A DNA stretch of 64,000 nt from an uncultured bacterium (GTDB lineage: Bacteria > Bacteroidota > Bacteroidia > Bacteroidales > Bacteroidaceae): assembly GCA_905216095.1 (NCBI GenBank), contig CAJMSQ010000001.1, forward strand, positions 68,893-132,892, given 5' to 3'. This document shows, one piece after another, positions 53,351 through 62,349 of the stretch (its first letter is position 1; every line of letters starts with the position of its first letter). Both the position numbers and the translations under genes were made by a program. Under the pieces are notes generated by a model. The model was not told the origin of the DNA. It ran no database searches and saw only the letters and a program-made list of their open reading frames with translations.

Positions 53351-55228
53351 TCATCGTCCGAGCAGGATGAGCAGTACGCTGATGTCGCTGGGCGAGACGC
53401 CCGGTATTCTTCCGGCCTGTGCCAGCGTCTCGGGATTGATGGCCTTTAGTTTCTGGCGCGCTTCCGTGGAGAGTTGTGTGATGGAGTCGTAGTCGAACCT
53501 GTCTTTGATGCGGATGGCTTCCAGCCGCTGCATCTTGTCGGCGAGTACCCGCTCACGTGCGATGTATCCGGCGTATTTTATTTCAATCTCGGCGGCTTCA
53601 ACGCATTCTTCTGTGTTTTGTTTGATACGCGAAAGTCGTTCCTGTAATGCGGGGATGGCTTCTGCAATCCCGTTGATGCCGATTTCGGGGCGGCTGATGA
53701 GGTCTGTCAGTTTGCAGCCTCTTTGCAGCGGTGCGCTGCCTATGTGCTCCAGGTACGGATTGACTTTTGCTGCCTTTACCGAGTATTCCTGGCAGAAGGA
53801 GATGATTCCATCGGTGTTTTTCCGCTTGTCGCGGAATGAATGGATGCGTTCCGGTGTGGCCGTGCCCAGTTTTTCGGCGTACGGGGTCAGGCGTGTGTCC
53901 GCGTTGTCCTGTCTCAGCAGGATGCGGTACTCGGCCCGCGACGTGAACATACGGTAGGGCTCGTCCACTCCCTTGGTGACCAAATCGTCGATGAGTACGC
54001 CGATATATGCTTCATCGCGTTTCAGCGTGAAGGGTGCGCCGCCCGCGCACTTCAGGGCGGCGTTGATGCCGGCGATGATGCCTTGTCCGGCTGCTTCCTC
54101 GTATCCGGTCGTTCCGTTTACCTGTCCCGCAAGGAATAATCCCTCCAGAAGTTTCGATTCCATCGTGTGCCGGAGTTGTGTAGGGTCGAAGAAATCATAC
54201 TCAATCGCATAGCCCGGGCGGTAGATGACGACGTCGCGGAAACACGGGATGCGCTTGAGTGCGGCTATCTGTATGTCCATCGGCAGACTTGAGGAGAAAC
54301 CGTTCAGGTAAAGTTCGTTGGTGCCGACTCCTTCGGGCTCGAGAAAAAGCGGATGCCGGTCGCGGTCGGGAAAGGTGACGAGTTTGGTCTCGATGCTCGG
54401 ACAATAGCGCGGCCCGATGCTTTGTATCTGTCCGTTGTAGAGGGGAGAGTCCGCCAGTCCCGAGCGTAGTGTTTCGTGGACCTCTGCATTCGTTTCGCAG
54501 GTCCAACACGGGAGCTGCGGCAAGGGACGTGCCTCGCTCAGATAGGAGAACCGGTGGAAGTCTGTCTCGCCCGGTTGCACCTGCATGTCTTCGAAGTGTA
54601 CCGAACGGGCATCTATGCGGACGGGTGTGCCCGTCTTCATCCGTCCGGTGCGGATGCCGAAACGTGCGATGGATGCGGACAAAAACGTGGCCGCCGGTTC
54701 CGCGCAACGTCCTCCTGTCACTTTCTTCCTTCCCACGTGCATCAGGCCGTTCAGGAACGTTCCGGCCGTCACCACCACGCATCCGGCGCGGAATGTCGCG
54801 CCCCAGACGGTGCGTACGCCGCAGGTCCTGCCGTTTTCTTCGAGGATTTCGGCCGCCTCGTCCTGCCAGATGTCAAGATTATCCGTATTTTCCAGGTGTC
54901 TGCGCCACTCTCCGATGAAACGGATGCGGTCGCACTGGGCACGGGGACTCCACATGGCCGGTCCTTTCGAGCGGTTGAGCATACGGAACTGGATGGCGGT
55001 GGCGTCGGCCACGAGTCCCGTCAATCCTCCGAGCGCGTCGGTCTCGCGCACAATCTGCCCTTTGGCTATTCCCCCTATGGCAGGGTTACAGCTCATCTGG
55101 GCAATCTTGTTCATGTCCATTGTAATGAGGCACGTGCGGGCACCCATGCGTGCCGAGGCCGCAGCCGCTTCGCAGCCGGCGTGGCCTGCGCCGATGACAA
55201 TCACGTCGTAGTGGAATTCTGCATCCAT
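53351..55228 (-). CDS. mnmG: tRNA uridine-5-carboxymethylaminomethyl modification enzyme
   Basis: The start at 55228 (MDAEFHYDVIVIGAGHAGCE) gives 625 residues; the frame continues upstream through non-coding DNA. MnmG with MnmE adds the cmnm5 group to wobble uridine of certain tRNAs, using FAD and NADH. The FAD-binding loop 'VIVIGAGHAGCEAAAASARMG' is followed by 'NPAIGGIAKGQIVRE', 'GTFLNGLMHVG' and 'ARSVHFEDM'. The helical C-terminus ends in 'RIPGVSPSDISVLLILLGR'. Complete. First gene of mnmG-apt-uvrC. Confidence 0.97.
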   Translation of the reverse strand: MDAEFHYDVIVIGAGHAGCEAAAASARMGARTCLITMDMNKIAQMSCNPAIGGIAKGQIVRETDALGGLTGLVADATAIQFRMLNRSKGPAMWSPRAQCDRIRFIGEWRRHLENTDNLDIWQDEAAEILEENGRTCGVRTVWGATFRAGCVVVTAGTFLNGLMHVGRKKVTGGRCAEPAATFLSASIARFGIRTGRMKTGTPVRIDARSVHFEDMQVQPGETDFHRFSYLSEARPLPQLPCWTCETNAEVHETLRSGLADSPLYNGQIQSIGPRYCPSIETKLVTFPDRDRHPLFLEPEGVGTNELYLNGFSSSLPMDIQIAALKRIPCFRDVVIYRPGYAIEYDFFDPTQLRHTMESKLLEGLFLAGQVNGTTGYEEAAGQGIIAGINAALKCAGGAPFTLKRDEAYIGVLIDDLVTKGVDEPYRMFTSRAEYRILLRQDNADTRLTPYAEKLGTATPERIHSFRDKRKNTDGIISFCQEYSVKAAKVNPYLEHIGSAPLQRGCKLTDLISRPEIGINGIAEAIPALQERLSRIKQNTEECVEAAEIEIKYAGYIARERVLADKMQRLEAIRIKDRFDYDSITQLSTEARQKLKAINPETLAQAGRIPGVSPSDISVLLILLGR

Positions 55229-55254
55229 GTGGAAATATATATAATAATGTGTCG

Positions 55255-55262
55255 CAAAATTA
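55255..55262 (-). promoter_or_regulatory. Predicted -7 box of mnmG
   Basis: Minus strand TAATTTTG, 27 bases before the mnmG ATG. Confidence 0.5.
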
Positions 55263-55338
55263 CAACTTTTTTTCGGTTTCTTTCTTCCCGTCCCGCCTTT
55301 CTCGGGAACGGGGCGGAGGAGAATCATCACCTTGCAGG

Positions 55339-55370
55339 CTTGCGGGATTAATGAAAAAAACATACCTTTG
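55339..55370 (+). promoter_or_regulatory. Predicted promoter of the DUF2851 gene
   Basis: CTTG (55339-55342), 20 bases, TACCTTTG (55363-55370); the ATG is at 55398. Confidence 0.6.
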
Positions 55371-55397
55371 TCGGTTTAACCATAAAATGGAAGCCAC

Positions 55398-56687
55398 ATG
55401 GAAAAACTGATCCATTACGTATGGAAACACAAACTGCTTCCGGCCGACGGACTCCTTACGGCCGACGGCCGGAAAGTGGAGGTGCTCGACCCCGGATTGC
55501 ATAACCACGATGCCGGGCCGGACTTCTTCAACGCCAAAGTCAAGGTGGACGGCATGGTCTGGGCGGGTAATGTGGAGATACACGAGTGTTCGTCCGACTG
55601 GTACAGGCACGGGCATGACCGGGATGCGGCCTACAATGGCGTGGTTCTGCATGTGGCCGCGCATATCGACGGTGCCGTGCGCACGCTCTCGGGGCGTGAA
55701 CTGCCGCAGGTGTGCCTGGAGGTGCCCCTTTATGTACAGGAAAACTATCGGGAATTGCTCGAAGAGGAGAATTATCCCCCTTGTTACCGTGTCATTCCCT
55801 ATATCCCGTCACTCACAGTCCACGGTTGGCTGGCCGCGCTCACGGCGGAAAGGCTCGAGGAAAAGACCCTTCGCGTGGAGAAATGGCTTGAAGCGACGGC
55901 GGGCGACTGGGAACGGGTCTGTTTTGTGGCTTTGGCGCGCAGTTTCGGCTTCGGTATCAATGCCGATGCCTTTGAGACGTGGGCCTTGTCCGTACCTTTG
56001 CCGGCCGTGGCCAAACATAGGGATGACTTGTTCCAGGTGGAGGCCTTTTTTCTCGGACAAGCCGGTTTCCTGGCCGAGGATGCGGTGGACGAGGACCGTC
56101 GAGACGACTACTTCCTGCGCCTGAGCAAAGAGTACGCCTATCTTGCGCATAAATTTTCCCTGTTTCCGATGGACCGCCGGCTGTGGCGTTTCCTGCGTCT
56201 GCGGCCCCAGAACTTTCCCCACATACGCCTGTCGCAGCTGGCCGGGCTCTATCACGCCCGGAACATGGACTTCTCGCGGCTGCTGGAGACCAAAGAGCCT
56301 GCGGCCCTGAGGCGGCTATTCGCAACGGGTGTCACGCCGTATTGGGAAAGCCACTATGCTTTCGGCAGTTCTGTTTCGGCATCACGGAAAAAGACCTTGC
56401 GAGACGCTTCTCTTGACAGCATTCTCATCAACGCCGTGGCACCGCTGCTCTTTGCCTATGGGCGGCACCACTGCGACGAGGAACGGTGCGAGCAGGCCTT
56501 TGCCCTGCTGGAGCAGACGCGTCCCGAGCAGAATTTCATTACACGCTCCTGGCAGAAGGCCGGCATAACGGCTGCCAATGCGGCCGACAGCCAGGCCCTC
56601 ATACGGTTGCGGCGCGCCTATTGCGAACGGAAGGACTGCCTGCGTTGCCGTTTCGGATGCGAATATCTTAGAAATAAAAATATATAA
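55398..56687 (+). CDS. DUF2851 family protein
   Basis: A 429-residue cytoplasmic protein of a family found almost only in Bacteroidota and of unknown function. The conserved N-terminal block reads 'HNHDAGPDFFNAKVKVDG', then 'WAGNVEIHECSSDWYRHGH' and 'YNGVVLHVAAHID'. The D...E-x-H...D-W layout on beta-strands resembles a PD-(D/E)xK nuclease core, but the lysine is missing, so enzymatic activity is uncertain. The C-terminal end has four closely spaced cysteines (C-x5-C-x2-C-x3-C in 'YCERKDCLRCRFGCEYL'), which could hold zinc or an iron-sulfur cluster. It is divergent from mnmG and the first of a same-strand run with a thioesterase and dprA. Confidence 0.85.
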   Translation: MEKLIHYVWKHKLLPADGLLTADGRKVEVLDPGLHNHDAGPDFFNAKVKVDGMVWAGNVEIHECSSDWYRHGHDRDAAYNGVVLHVAAHIDGAVRTLSGRELPQVCLEVPLYVQENYRELLEEENYPPCYRVIPYIPSLTVHGWLAALTAERLEEKTLRVEKWLEATAGDWERVCFVALARSFGFGINADAFETWALSVPLPAVAKHRDDLFQVEAFFLGQAGFLAEDAVDEDRRDDYFLRLSKEYAYLAHKFSLFPMDRRLWRFLRLRPQNFPHIRLSQLAGLYHARNMDFSRLLETKEPAALRRLFATGVTPYWESHYAFGSSVSASRKKTLRDASLDSILINAVAPLLFAYGRHHCDEERCEQAFALLEQTRPEQNFITRSWQKAGITAANAADSQALIRLRRAYCERKDCLRCRFGCEYLRNKNI

Positions 56688-56775
56688 CTGATAACCAATT
56701 TGTTAAAAGGTATGTAGCCGCGCAGAGGCTGATTCTCTGCGGTGCTGTGTCCCTGATTGAAACCATTATATCGAC

Positions 56776-57183
56776 ATGAAATACCATTTTGAACTGCCCA
56801 TGAAAGTGCGGGACTACGAGTGCGACCTGCAGGGCATAGTGAATAATGCCAATTACCAGCATTACCTGGAGCATACGCGCCATGAATTCCTGATTACCGA
56901 GGGCGTCAGCTTCGCCGAACTGCACCGGCGCGGCATCGACGCCGTCGTGGCCCGCATCACGATGGCCTTCAAGATCCCTTTGCGTAGCGGAGACCGCTTC
57001 ATCTCCCGGCTGGCGTTGAGCAAGGAAGGCATAAAGTATGTTTTCAGGCAGGACATCTATCGTGCCGCCGACGAGCGGCTTGTTTTGCGCGCGACCGTCG
57101 ATACGGTGTGCCTGGTGGACGGCCGTATTTCAGACTGCGAGGAACTGAACCGTACTTTCGCGAAATATTTGGCCGCGGACTGA
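56776..57183 (+). CDS. Hotdog-fold acyl-CoA thioesterase (4HBT/YbgC-like)
   Basis: A 135-residue single hotdog domain that should hydrolyse an acyl-CoA thioester. 'VRDYECDLQGIVNNANYQHYLEHTRHEFL' is the family signature; the aspartate before L-Q-G-I-V-N-N is in the place of the catalytic Asp of 4-hydroxybenzoyl-CoA thioesterases. The substrate is unknown; short or aromatic acyl-CoAs are usual. The gap to the DUF2851 gene is 88 bases and contains a small hairpin at about 56716-56740 (CAGAG...CTCTG). dprA follows 87 bases on. Confidence 0.87.
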   Translation: MKYHFELPMKVRDYECDLQGIVNNANYQHYLEHTRHEFLITEGVSFAELHRRGIDAVVARITMAFKIPLRSGDRFISRLALSKEGIKYVFRQDIYRAADERLVLRATVDTVCLVDGRISDCEELNRTFAKYLAAD

Positions 57184-57270
57184 CCGGGGCCGCCCGTTCT
57201 GATTGTCCGCTGTCCGCCATGCCGCCTTTTGCGGGTGGCGGTCCGGGAGAAACTTCAAGCCATTCTGTTT

Positions 57271-58356
57271 ATGGAAGAACTGTTTTATGCCATAGCTCTC
57301 AGCCGTCTGCGCGGCATCACCCAGGCGGCCGCCCTCGACTGTCTGCGCCGTTACGGCAGCGCCCGTGCCGTGTATGAGCACCGGGATGAGATTGTCGGGC
57401 GCGGCGGCCGGGCATTGACCGACTGGAGCGAGGCCTTGCGCGGTGCGGAAACCGAGTTGGAGTTCTGTGCGGCGCATGGTGTCGTCCCTGTCAGCCTGTG
57501 CGGCGATGACTACCCCTCGCGTCTGCGTGAGTGTGCCGATGCCCCGCTTGTGCTGTACGGGAAAGGGACGGCCTGTCTCAATGCCCGTCGTGCGGTGGCC
57601 GTGGTCGGGACGCGGCGCATCACGGAATACGGAAAGGACCTCTGTCGTCATCTTGTGCAAGACCTGGTGGCGATGTTCCCCGACTGTCTTGTGGTCAGCG
57701 GTCTGGCCTATGGTGTCGATATACATGCCCATCGTGCGGCGCTGGAGGCCGGCGCGCAGACGGTGGGTGTGTTGGCGCATGGGCTGGATACGATATATCC
57801 GTCCTCGCACCGGGCGACGGCGGCGGCGATGACAGGGCAGGGCGGACTGCTCACCGAGTATGTGGCGCATACCCCTGCGGAAAAGGGAAACTTCGTGCGC
57901 CGCAACCGTATCGTGGCCGGCATGACCGATGCTACGGTCGTCGTGGAAAGTGCCGAAAAGGGCGGGGCGCTCATCACAGCCCGTCTGGCCCGCGACTATT
58001 CCCGCGAGGTTTTTGCTTTTCCCGGCAGGGTGGGCGATGCGGCCTCGGCGGGCTGCAATGCCCTGATACGTTCCAATGTCGCCGCTCTCATCACTTCGGC
58101 CGCTGACATGGCCGATGCCCTCGGGTGGGTGCCGGCCGCGGAGTCGCGCCCCGTGCAGCTTCCCCTCTTTCCCGAACTTTCGCCCGCCGAAAAGCTGCTT
58201 TGCGATTTGTTGCGCGGACAGGAGGCGAAGTCTGTCAATCAGTTGGCCGCCGGGGCCGCCCTGCCTGTACAGCAGGTAAGCGCCTTGCTCTTCGAACTGG
58301 AGCTGAAAGGAGTGGTCGGAACGCTCTCCGGCGGCCGTTACCGCCTTGTGGATTGA
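57271..58356 (+). CDS. dprA: DNA processing protein DprA
   Basis: I chose the ATG at 57271 (MEELFYAIALSRLRGITQAA), giving 361 residues; a TTG 14 codons upstream is possible but adds no family sequence. DprA loads RecA on incoming single-stranded DNA in natural transformation. Order: SAM-like N-terminal helices (about 5-65), the Rossmann-like DprA domain with 'VAVVGTRRITEYGKDL', 'VSGLAYGVDIHAHRAAL' and 'GGLLTEYV' (about 75-275), then a winged helix with 'SVNQLAAGAALPVQQVSALLFELELKG'. Together with comM (35572-37110) it suggests DNA uptake or at least its intracellular stage. Confidence 0.95.
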   Translation: MEELFYAIALSRLRGITQAAALDCLRRYGSARAVYEHRDEIVGRGGRALTDWSEALRGAETELEFCAAHGVVPVSLCGDDYPSRLRECADAPLVLYGKGTACLNARRAVAVVGTRRITEYGKDLCRHLVQDLVAMFPDCLVVSGLAYGVDIHAHRAALEAGAQTVGVLAHGLDTIYPSSHRATAAAMTGQGGLLTEYVAHTPAEKGNFVRRNRIVAGMTDATVVVESAEKGGALITARLARDYSREVFAFPGRVGDAASAGCNALIRSNVAALITSAADMADALGWVPAAESRPVQLPLFPELSPAEKLLCDLLRGQEAKSVNQLAAGAALPVQQVSALLFELELKGVVGTLSGGRYRLVD

Positions 58357-58383
58357 ACCGGAAGGCAAAAAGAAAGCGAAATA

Positions 58384-58415
58384 TTTGGCCAATTCGTTGA
58401 AAGCCCGTATCTTTG
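58384..58415 (+). promoter_or_regulatory. Promoter of rpsO
   Basis: TTTG (58384-58387), exactly 20 bases, TATCTTTG (58408-58415), then GC; a textbook Bacteroidota promoter 42 bases before the rpsO ATG. Confidence 0.85.
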
Positions 58416-58457
58416 CGCCGCTATTCGTAGCATAACGATTAATTAAACACATTTATT

Positions 58458-58727
58458 ATGTACTTGGATTCTGAAAAGAAGAAAGAGATCTTTGGACAGT
58501 ACGGAAAGTCTAACTCGGACACCGGCTCAGCTGAGAGCCAGGTGGCCTTGTTCTCCTATCGTATTTCCCATTTGACGGACCACATGAGAGCCAACCGTAA
58601 AGATCATACGACCGAACGCGCTCTCGTGAAACTGGTAGGTAAGCGTCGCGCTTTGCTCAACTATCTTAAGGATAGAGACATCGAGCGTTACCGTGCCATT
58701 GTCAAGGCACTTGGCCTGCGTAAGTAA
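58458..58727 (+). CDS. rpsO: 30S ribosomal protein S15
   Basis: An 89-residue S15, which binds the central domain of 16S rRNA early in small-subunit assembly. The family text is clear: 'DTGSAESQVALFSYRISHLTDHM', 'KDHTTERALVKLVGKRRALLNYL' and 'DIERYRAIVKALGLRK'. Complete at the standard length. Its codons are drawn from a narrower set than those of neighbours, as in highly expressed genes. It has its own promoter and terminator. Confidence 0.98.
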   Translation: MYLDSEKKKEIFGQYGKSNSDTGSAESQVALFSYRISHLTDHMRANRKDHTTERALVKLVGKRRALLNYLKDRDIERYRAIVKALGLRK

Positions 58728-58750
58728 GCAAGTCTGCCCGAAACGTATTC

Positions 58751-58796
58751 TACGCCCCTGTATGACGGATAAAGTTATGCGGGGGCGTATTTTTTG
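58751..58796 (+). terminator. Terminator of rpsO
   Basis: TACGCCCC (58751-58758) pairs with GGGGCGTA (58782-58789), followed by a T-tract to about 58795; 23 bases after the rpsO stop. Confidence 0.85.
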
Positions 58797-58823
58797 TCGT
58801 GGAAAACGGTTTGAAGGCATTCC

Positions 58824-59080
58824 CGACATTAACATTTTTAACTTTCGCTCACTTTCGGCGGCGCGTACATGGCTTGTAGTTCGTCCTACATGCAGGAACA
58901 GTTTTTCCTACATGCCATGTAAGAAAAACTACAAGGCACTTAAAAATTCCTTTTTCCCCGGAAAAGCGGCGCGGATGACGGCCGGAACATACGGAAACAG
59001 GGCAGACCGTGCGGGTCTGCCCTGTTTCCTGTTGCAAAGATACAATATTTTTCGCCCGAAAGCAAGAAGTGTTAAAATCG
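58824..59080 (-). repeat. 256-bp promoter-hairpin-palindrome element, copy H
   Basis: Read leftwards. Box: CTTG (59066-59063, one change from TTTG), 20 bases, TATCTTTG (59042-59035). Hairpin: ACAGGGCAGACC/GGTCTGCCCTGT 59025-58997. Palindromes lie at about 58935-58867. The closing GTTAAAAATGTTAATGTCG ends at 58824, facing the rpsO terminator. Shares its hairpin with copy A but in the opposite orientation, with loop bases changed. Confidence 0.87.
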
Positions 59081-59188
59081 CTGCCGGCAAATGTTGAGTC
59101 TCAAACCGGACAGCCGGACCTGTCAGGACATGGCGGTGGTTCGCTGTGCTTTCCACGCCGTGCGGGCCGGGAGCGGGGCTTGACGGTG

Positions 59189-60232
59189 TCAGACCTGTTC
59201 CTGATGCTCCTGCTGTTCCTGCCACTTTTCGCGGGCCAGCTCCTGCATATCCGTCACGGTATCCTTTTCGTCCACAATCTCAGTGCCGAGCATCGTCTCG
59301 ATGACGTCTTCCATCGTGACAATTCCGCGGAAGCAGCCGTATTCGTCGATGATGATGGAGATATGTTCTTTTTTCGCCAACAGTTTTTCCCACACCTGCG
59401 ATACGGGCTCCGTTTCGGAAAAGGTCAGGACGGGGCGCGCAATGTCCGACAGGCGCAGGTTGAACTTGTCCTCGGAAAGCTTTTCGAGGATGGTCTGCCT
59501 CAGGACATAGCCCTTGATGTAGTCATCGTTCTCCTCGTTATAGATAGGTATGCGCGAGTAGGCGCGGAATGCGGGATTCTTGTAAAATTCGCCCAGCGTG
59601 GTGCTCTCTTCGGCCATCTCGACGACCGAACTGGGCGTCATGATGTTGCGTGCCGTGATGTCGTCCAGCTTCAGCAGGTTCTGTATCATGCGGTTCTCCT
59701 TCTTTTCGAACACGCCCTCGGCAGCCCCGACGGTGACCATGGCCGAAACTTCCTCGCGGCTGACGGTGAGCGGCTGTTTCTTGGGCGAGATGACGCGCGT
59801 GATGAGCTCGGAGAGCAGTACGAGCGGGTAGGTGATGACAACCAGCCCGTGTATGACGCGCATCGAAGGCAGTGCAAGCTGTCGCCAGCAGGTGGCCCCG
59901 ATGGTCTTGGGTATGATTTCCGAGAGGACAAGAATAAGCAACGTGAGCACGGCCGAGGTGATGGCGAATGCCTGGTCGCCCCAAATTTCCTGTGCCTGTG
60001 CGCCAACTCCGGCGGCACCTACGGTGTGTGCGATGGTATTGAGTGAGAGAATGGCCGAGATGGGCCGGTCGATGTCCTGTTTGTAGGCCTTGAGCCGCGG
60101 TGCGCGGCGGTCGCCCTCGCTTTCCTTCATGGTGATGAAGGACATGGGTGTGGAAAGGAGCACTGCCTCAAGGACAGAGCAGAGGAAAGAAATAGAAAGA
60201 GCGGTGAAGAGGTAGAGGAGTAATAGCCCCAT
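59189..60232 (-). CDS. CNNM/CBS-domain membrane protein (hemolysin/CorC-like)
   Basis: A 347-residue inner-membrane protein. The CNNM domain (1-190) has four hydrophobic segments and conserved 'ILSLNTIAHTVGAAGVGAQA', 'LVLSEIIPKTIGAT' and the pi-helix region 'SREEVSAMVTVGAAEGVF'. Two CBS domains follow ('RNIMTPSSVVEM', 'ISIIIDEYGCFRGIVTMEDV'), binding adenine nucleotides. It ends soon after the CBS pair and lacks the C-terminal CorC/HlyC domain of many relatives. Proteins of this group are linked to Mg2+ or Na+ transport. It is divergent from rbfA. Confidence 0.9.
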   Translation of the reverse strand: MGLLLLYLFTALSISFLCSVLEAVLLSTPMSFITMKESEGDRRAPRLKAYKQDIDRPISAILSLNTIAHTVGAAGVGAQAQEIWGDQAFAITSAVLTLLILVLSEIIPKTIGATCWRQLALPSMRVIHGLVVITYPLVLLSELITRVISPKKQPLTVSREEVSAMVTVGAAEGVFEKKENRMIQNLLKLDDITARNIMTPSSVVEMAEESTTLGEFYKNPAFRAYSRIPIYNEENDDYIKGYVLRQTILEKLSEDKFNLRLSDIARPVLTFSETEPVSQVWEKLLAKKEHISIIIDEYGCFRGIVTMEDVIETMLGTEIVDEKDTVTDMQELAREKWQEQQEHQEQV

Positions 60233-60647
60233 TATAGATAGGATTAGTTAAACATATGTACCGCCGCTCCAAGTCCGTGTCAGAGTGGTGGCACTTCGGG
60301 TCGTTGCCGTTTTTCAGGCAGTCCGGCCGTCCTGCCGGGTGGCAAGACGATGCAAAGTTAGTGATTTCGTAGGACTTGCAAGGGCGCGGGCGGTCTTTTT
60401 TTGTGAATTGTTCGTTTTGCCGGTCCGTAAATGCCCCGTTCCGGCGGTTCCATGTACCGTCAGAGGCCCTTCGGACCGCCGTCGCGGGGCAACGTGAGCG
60501 GATTGCGGACACATAGGAAAACCGGGCGGCGGCAAACAGGGACATTCCGCCCTGCCGACGTCGCGCCCCACACATTTGCGAAAAAAACGGCTGCCTGTTG
60601 TTTTTTTTGTAACTTTGCAACCAGAGAACGATATAAGGAAAATATTT
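60233..60647. promoter_or_regulatory. Gene-free divergent region between the CNNM and rbfA genes
   Basis: 415 bases without a convincing gene. Minus-strand TAACTTTG at 60360-60353 can serve the CNNM gene (leader about 115 bases). Plus-strand TAACTTTG at 60610-60617, preceded by a long T-tract, lies 30 bases before the rbfA ATG. The G+C-rich middle (60400-60575) has several short inverted repeats (GGCGG/CCGCC type) but no T-tract; I see no known riboswitch in it. Confidence 0.5.
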
Positions 60648-60983
60648 ATGGAGACTACACGCCAGCAAAAGATATCGAGGCTCATCCAGAAGGAACTGAG
60701 CGACATTTTCCAGAAACAGACCAAGTCGATGCACGGTGTGCTCGTGTCGGTGAGCGCGGTGCGCATCAGCCCCGACCTGAGCGTATGCCGCGGCTACCTG
60801 AGCGTATTTCCGTCGGAGCGCAGTGCCGAGATAGTGGAAAACATCAACCGCGCTGCGCGCGAGGTCCGCTATGAACTGGGCACGCGCGTCCGTCACCAGC
60901 TGCGCATCATCCCCGAACTGAAGTTCTTTGTGGACGATTCGCTCGACTACATCGACCACATCGACGAGTTGTTGAAGAAGTAG
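60648..60983 (+). CDS. rbfA: Ribosome-binding factor A
   Basis: The start at 60648 (METTRQQKISRLIQKELSDIF) follows the promoter and gives 111 residues. RbfA binds the immature 30S subunit near the decoding site and is needed for 16S maturation and cold adaptation. The KH-like fold shows 'RISPDLSVCRGYLSVFPSE' and ends 'LGTRVRHQLRIIPELKFFVD', 'SLDYIDHIDELL', as in the family. It runs into the LolE-like gene with a nine-base gap, a pairing common in Bacteroidales. Confidence 0.94.
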   Translation: METTRQQKISRLIQKELSDIFQKQTKSMHGVLVSVSAVRISPDLSVCRGYLSVFPSERSAEIVENINRAAREVRYELGTRVRHQLRIIPELKFFVDDSLDYIDHIDELLKK

Positions 60984-60992
60984 GCCGCCGTC

Positions 60993-62225
60993 ATGTCGTT
61001 GTCCTTCTTTCTTGCCCGCCGCTACCTCTTTTCCAAGAAGAGCCACAATGCCATCAACGTCATCTCCGGCATTTCCGTCGGGGGCATAGCCTTGGCCACA
61101 ATGGCCATGGTCTGCGTGTTGTCCGTCTTCAACGGTTTCCGCGACCTGATAGGCGGACTTTACTCCACATTCGACCCGCAGCTGGAGGTGGTTCCCGCCA
61201 AGGGAAAGTATGCCGATGCCGCCGATGCCGCCCTGCAGCGCGTGCGTCGGGTGGACGGCGTGGACCGGGTGTCGGAGTGCCTGGAAGAGAATGCCCTCAT
61301 CCTGTACCGCGGCAACCCGCTGGTGGTCACGGTCAAGGGCGTGGACGCCGCTTTCGGGCGTGTCACGGGCGTGGACAGCATCATCTACGACCGCAACAAC
61401 CGGCATGTGCCGCTTCCCGACCTGTCTGCCGCAGGCGTGCACTATGGTATTCCCGGCTACGGGCTGGCCTATCGCACGGGAATCGATTTCGGGCAGTTGC
61501 AGATTTGTGCCCCGCGCCGCGGAGAGCGCATCAACATGGCCAATCCCGCCGAGAGTTTCAACGTGGCGGACCTTTTCCCGCTCGGTCTCTTTTTCCAGGT
61601 GAACCAGAAGCGTTATGACGACGCCTATCTGCTGACTTCGCTCGACTTTGCCCGCGGTCTGTTCGAGCAGGACGGGAAAATCTCCTCGCTCGAGCTGCGT
61701 CTGCGCGACGATGCCGACCCCGGGCGGACGAAGGCCGCCGTCATTCGTGCCGTCGGCAGCGGTTACGTGGTGCGCGACCGTGCCGAGCAGCACAGCGATA
61801 CGTTCAACGTGATGAAAATCGAGAAATTCGTGGCCTGGCTCTTTCTTACTTTCATCCTGCTGGTGGCCAGTTTCAACATTGTCGGTTCCGTCTCGATGCT
61901 CATCATCGACAAGCGCGACGACGTGGACACCCTGCGCAGCCTGGGTGCCGACGACCGCCTCATTGTCCGCATCTTCCTGCTCGAGAGCCGCCTCATCACG
62001 TTGCTGGGCGCGGTTATCGGCGTGCTGGCCGGCCTGTTGCTCTGCTACGTCCAGCAGCGTTTCGGCCTGATAAGGCTGGGAGGCGACGGCGGGAACTTCA
62101 TCGTGGACGCTTACCCCGTGAGCGTCCGCCTCACCGACGTGTTGGCCGTGCTGGCCACGGTGGTTGCCGTCGGTTTCCTGACGGTATGGTATCCCGTGCG
62201 CTACCTGAGCCGGCGTATGCTGTAG
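60993..62225 (+). CDS. LolE/FtsX-type ABC transporter permease
   Basis: A 410-residue inner-membrane permease: one N-terminal helix (about 20-45), a large periplasmic domain (about 50-275) and three C-terminal helices (about 280-305, 325-350 and 375-400), the FtsX/LolC-E layout. 'FFLARRYLFSKKSHNAINVISGISVGGIALATMA' and 'LIIDKRDDVDTLRSLGADDRLIVRIF' are typical of lipoprotein-releasing permeases. It probably helps move lipoproteins from the inner membrane to the outer membrane, with a LolD-like ATPase encoded elsewhere. Co-transcribed with rbfA. Confidence 0.9.
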   Translation: MSLSFFLARRYLFSKKSHNAINVISGISVGGIALATMAMVCVLSVFNGFRDLIGGLYSTFDPQLEVVPAKGKYADAADAALQRVRRVDGVDRVSECLEENALILYRGNPLVVTVKGVDAAFGRVTGVDSIIYDRNNRHVPLPDLSAAGVHYGIPGYGLAYRTGIDFGQLQICAPRRGERINMANPAESFNVADLFPLGLFFQVNQKRYDDAYLLTSLDFARGLFEQDGKISSLELRLRDDADPGRTKAAVIRAVGSGYVVRDRAEQHSDTFNVMKIEKFVAWLFLTFILLVASFNIVGSVSMLIIDKRDDVDTLRSLGADDRLIVRIFLLESRLITLLGAVIGVLAGLLLCYVQQRFGLIRLGGDGGNFIVDAYPVSVRLTDVLAVLATVVAVGFLTVWYPVRYLSRRML

Positions 62226-62321
62226 GAACGCCGCCCCGGCCCGTCGTGGACAAATGCGGGGATTAGGGTGCGAAAATCTGTCAAACTCCTCGCTTTTGCC
62301 TTCTTTTATCATACAAATGCT

Positions 62322-62329
62322 TATCTTTG
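62322..62329 (+). promoter_or_regulatory. Predicted promoter of the CoA-transferase gene
   Basis: TATCTTTG, 21 bases before the ATG. TTTG at 62295-62298 is 23 bases upstream of it, slightly longer than usual. Confidence 0.6.
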
Positions 62330-62349
62330 CAGGCAAAAATTTTTAGCTT

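Noticed and set aside
57229..57270. TTG start for dprA
   Set aside because: The added 14 residues have no family match and an ATG follows at the expected place.
58997..59025. Hairpin GGGCAGACC...GGTCTGCCC read as a riboswitch or simple gene terminator
   Set aside because: It matches no riboswitch core I know, and its position inside the repeated 256-bp unit, far from any gene it could end on its own strand, explains it better.
60168..62336. 722-codon minus-strand open frame across rbfA and the permease gene
   Set aside because: Its His/Gln/Val-rich text has no domain signature, and the plus strand encodes complete RbfA and LolE-like proteins.
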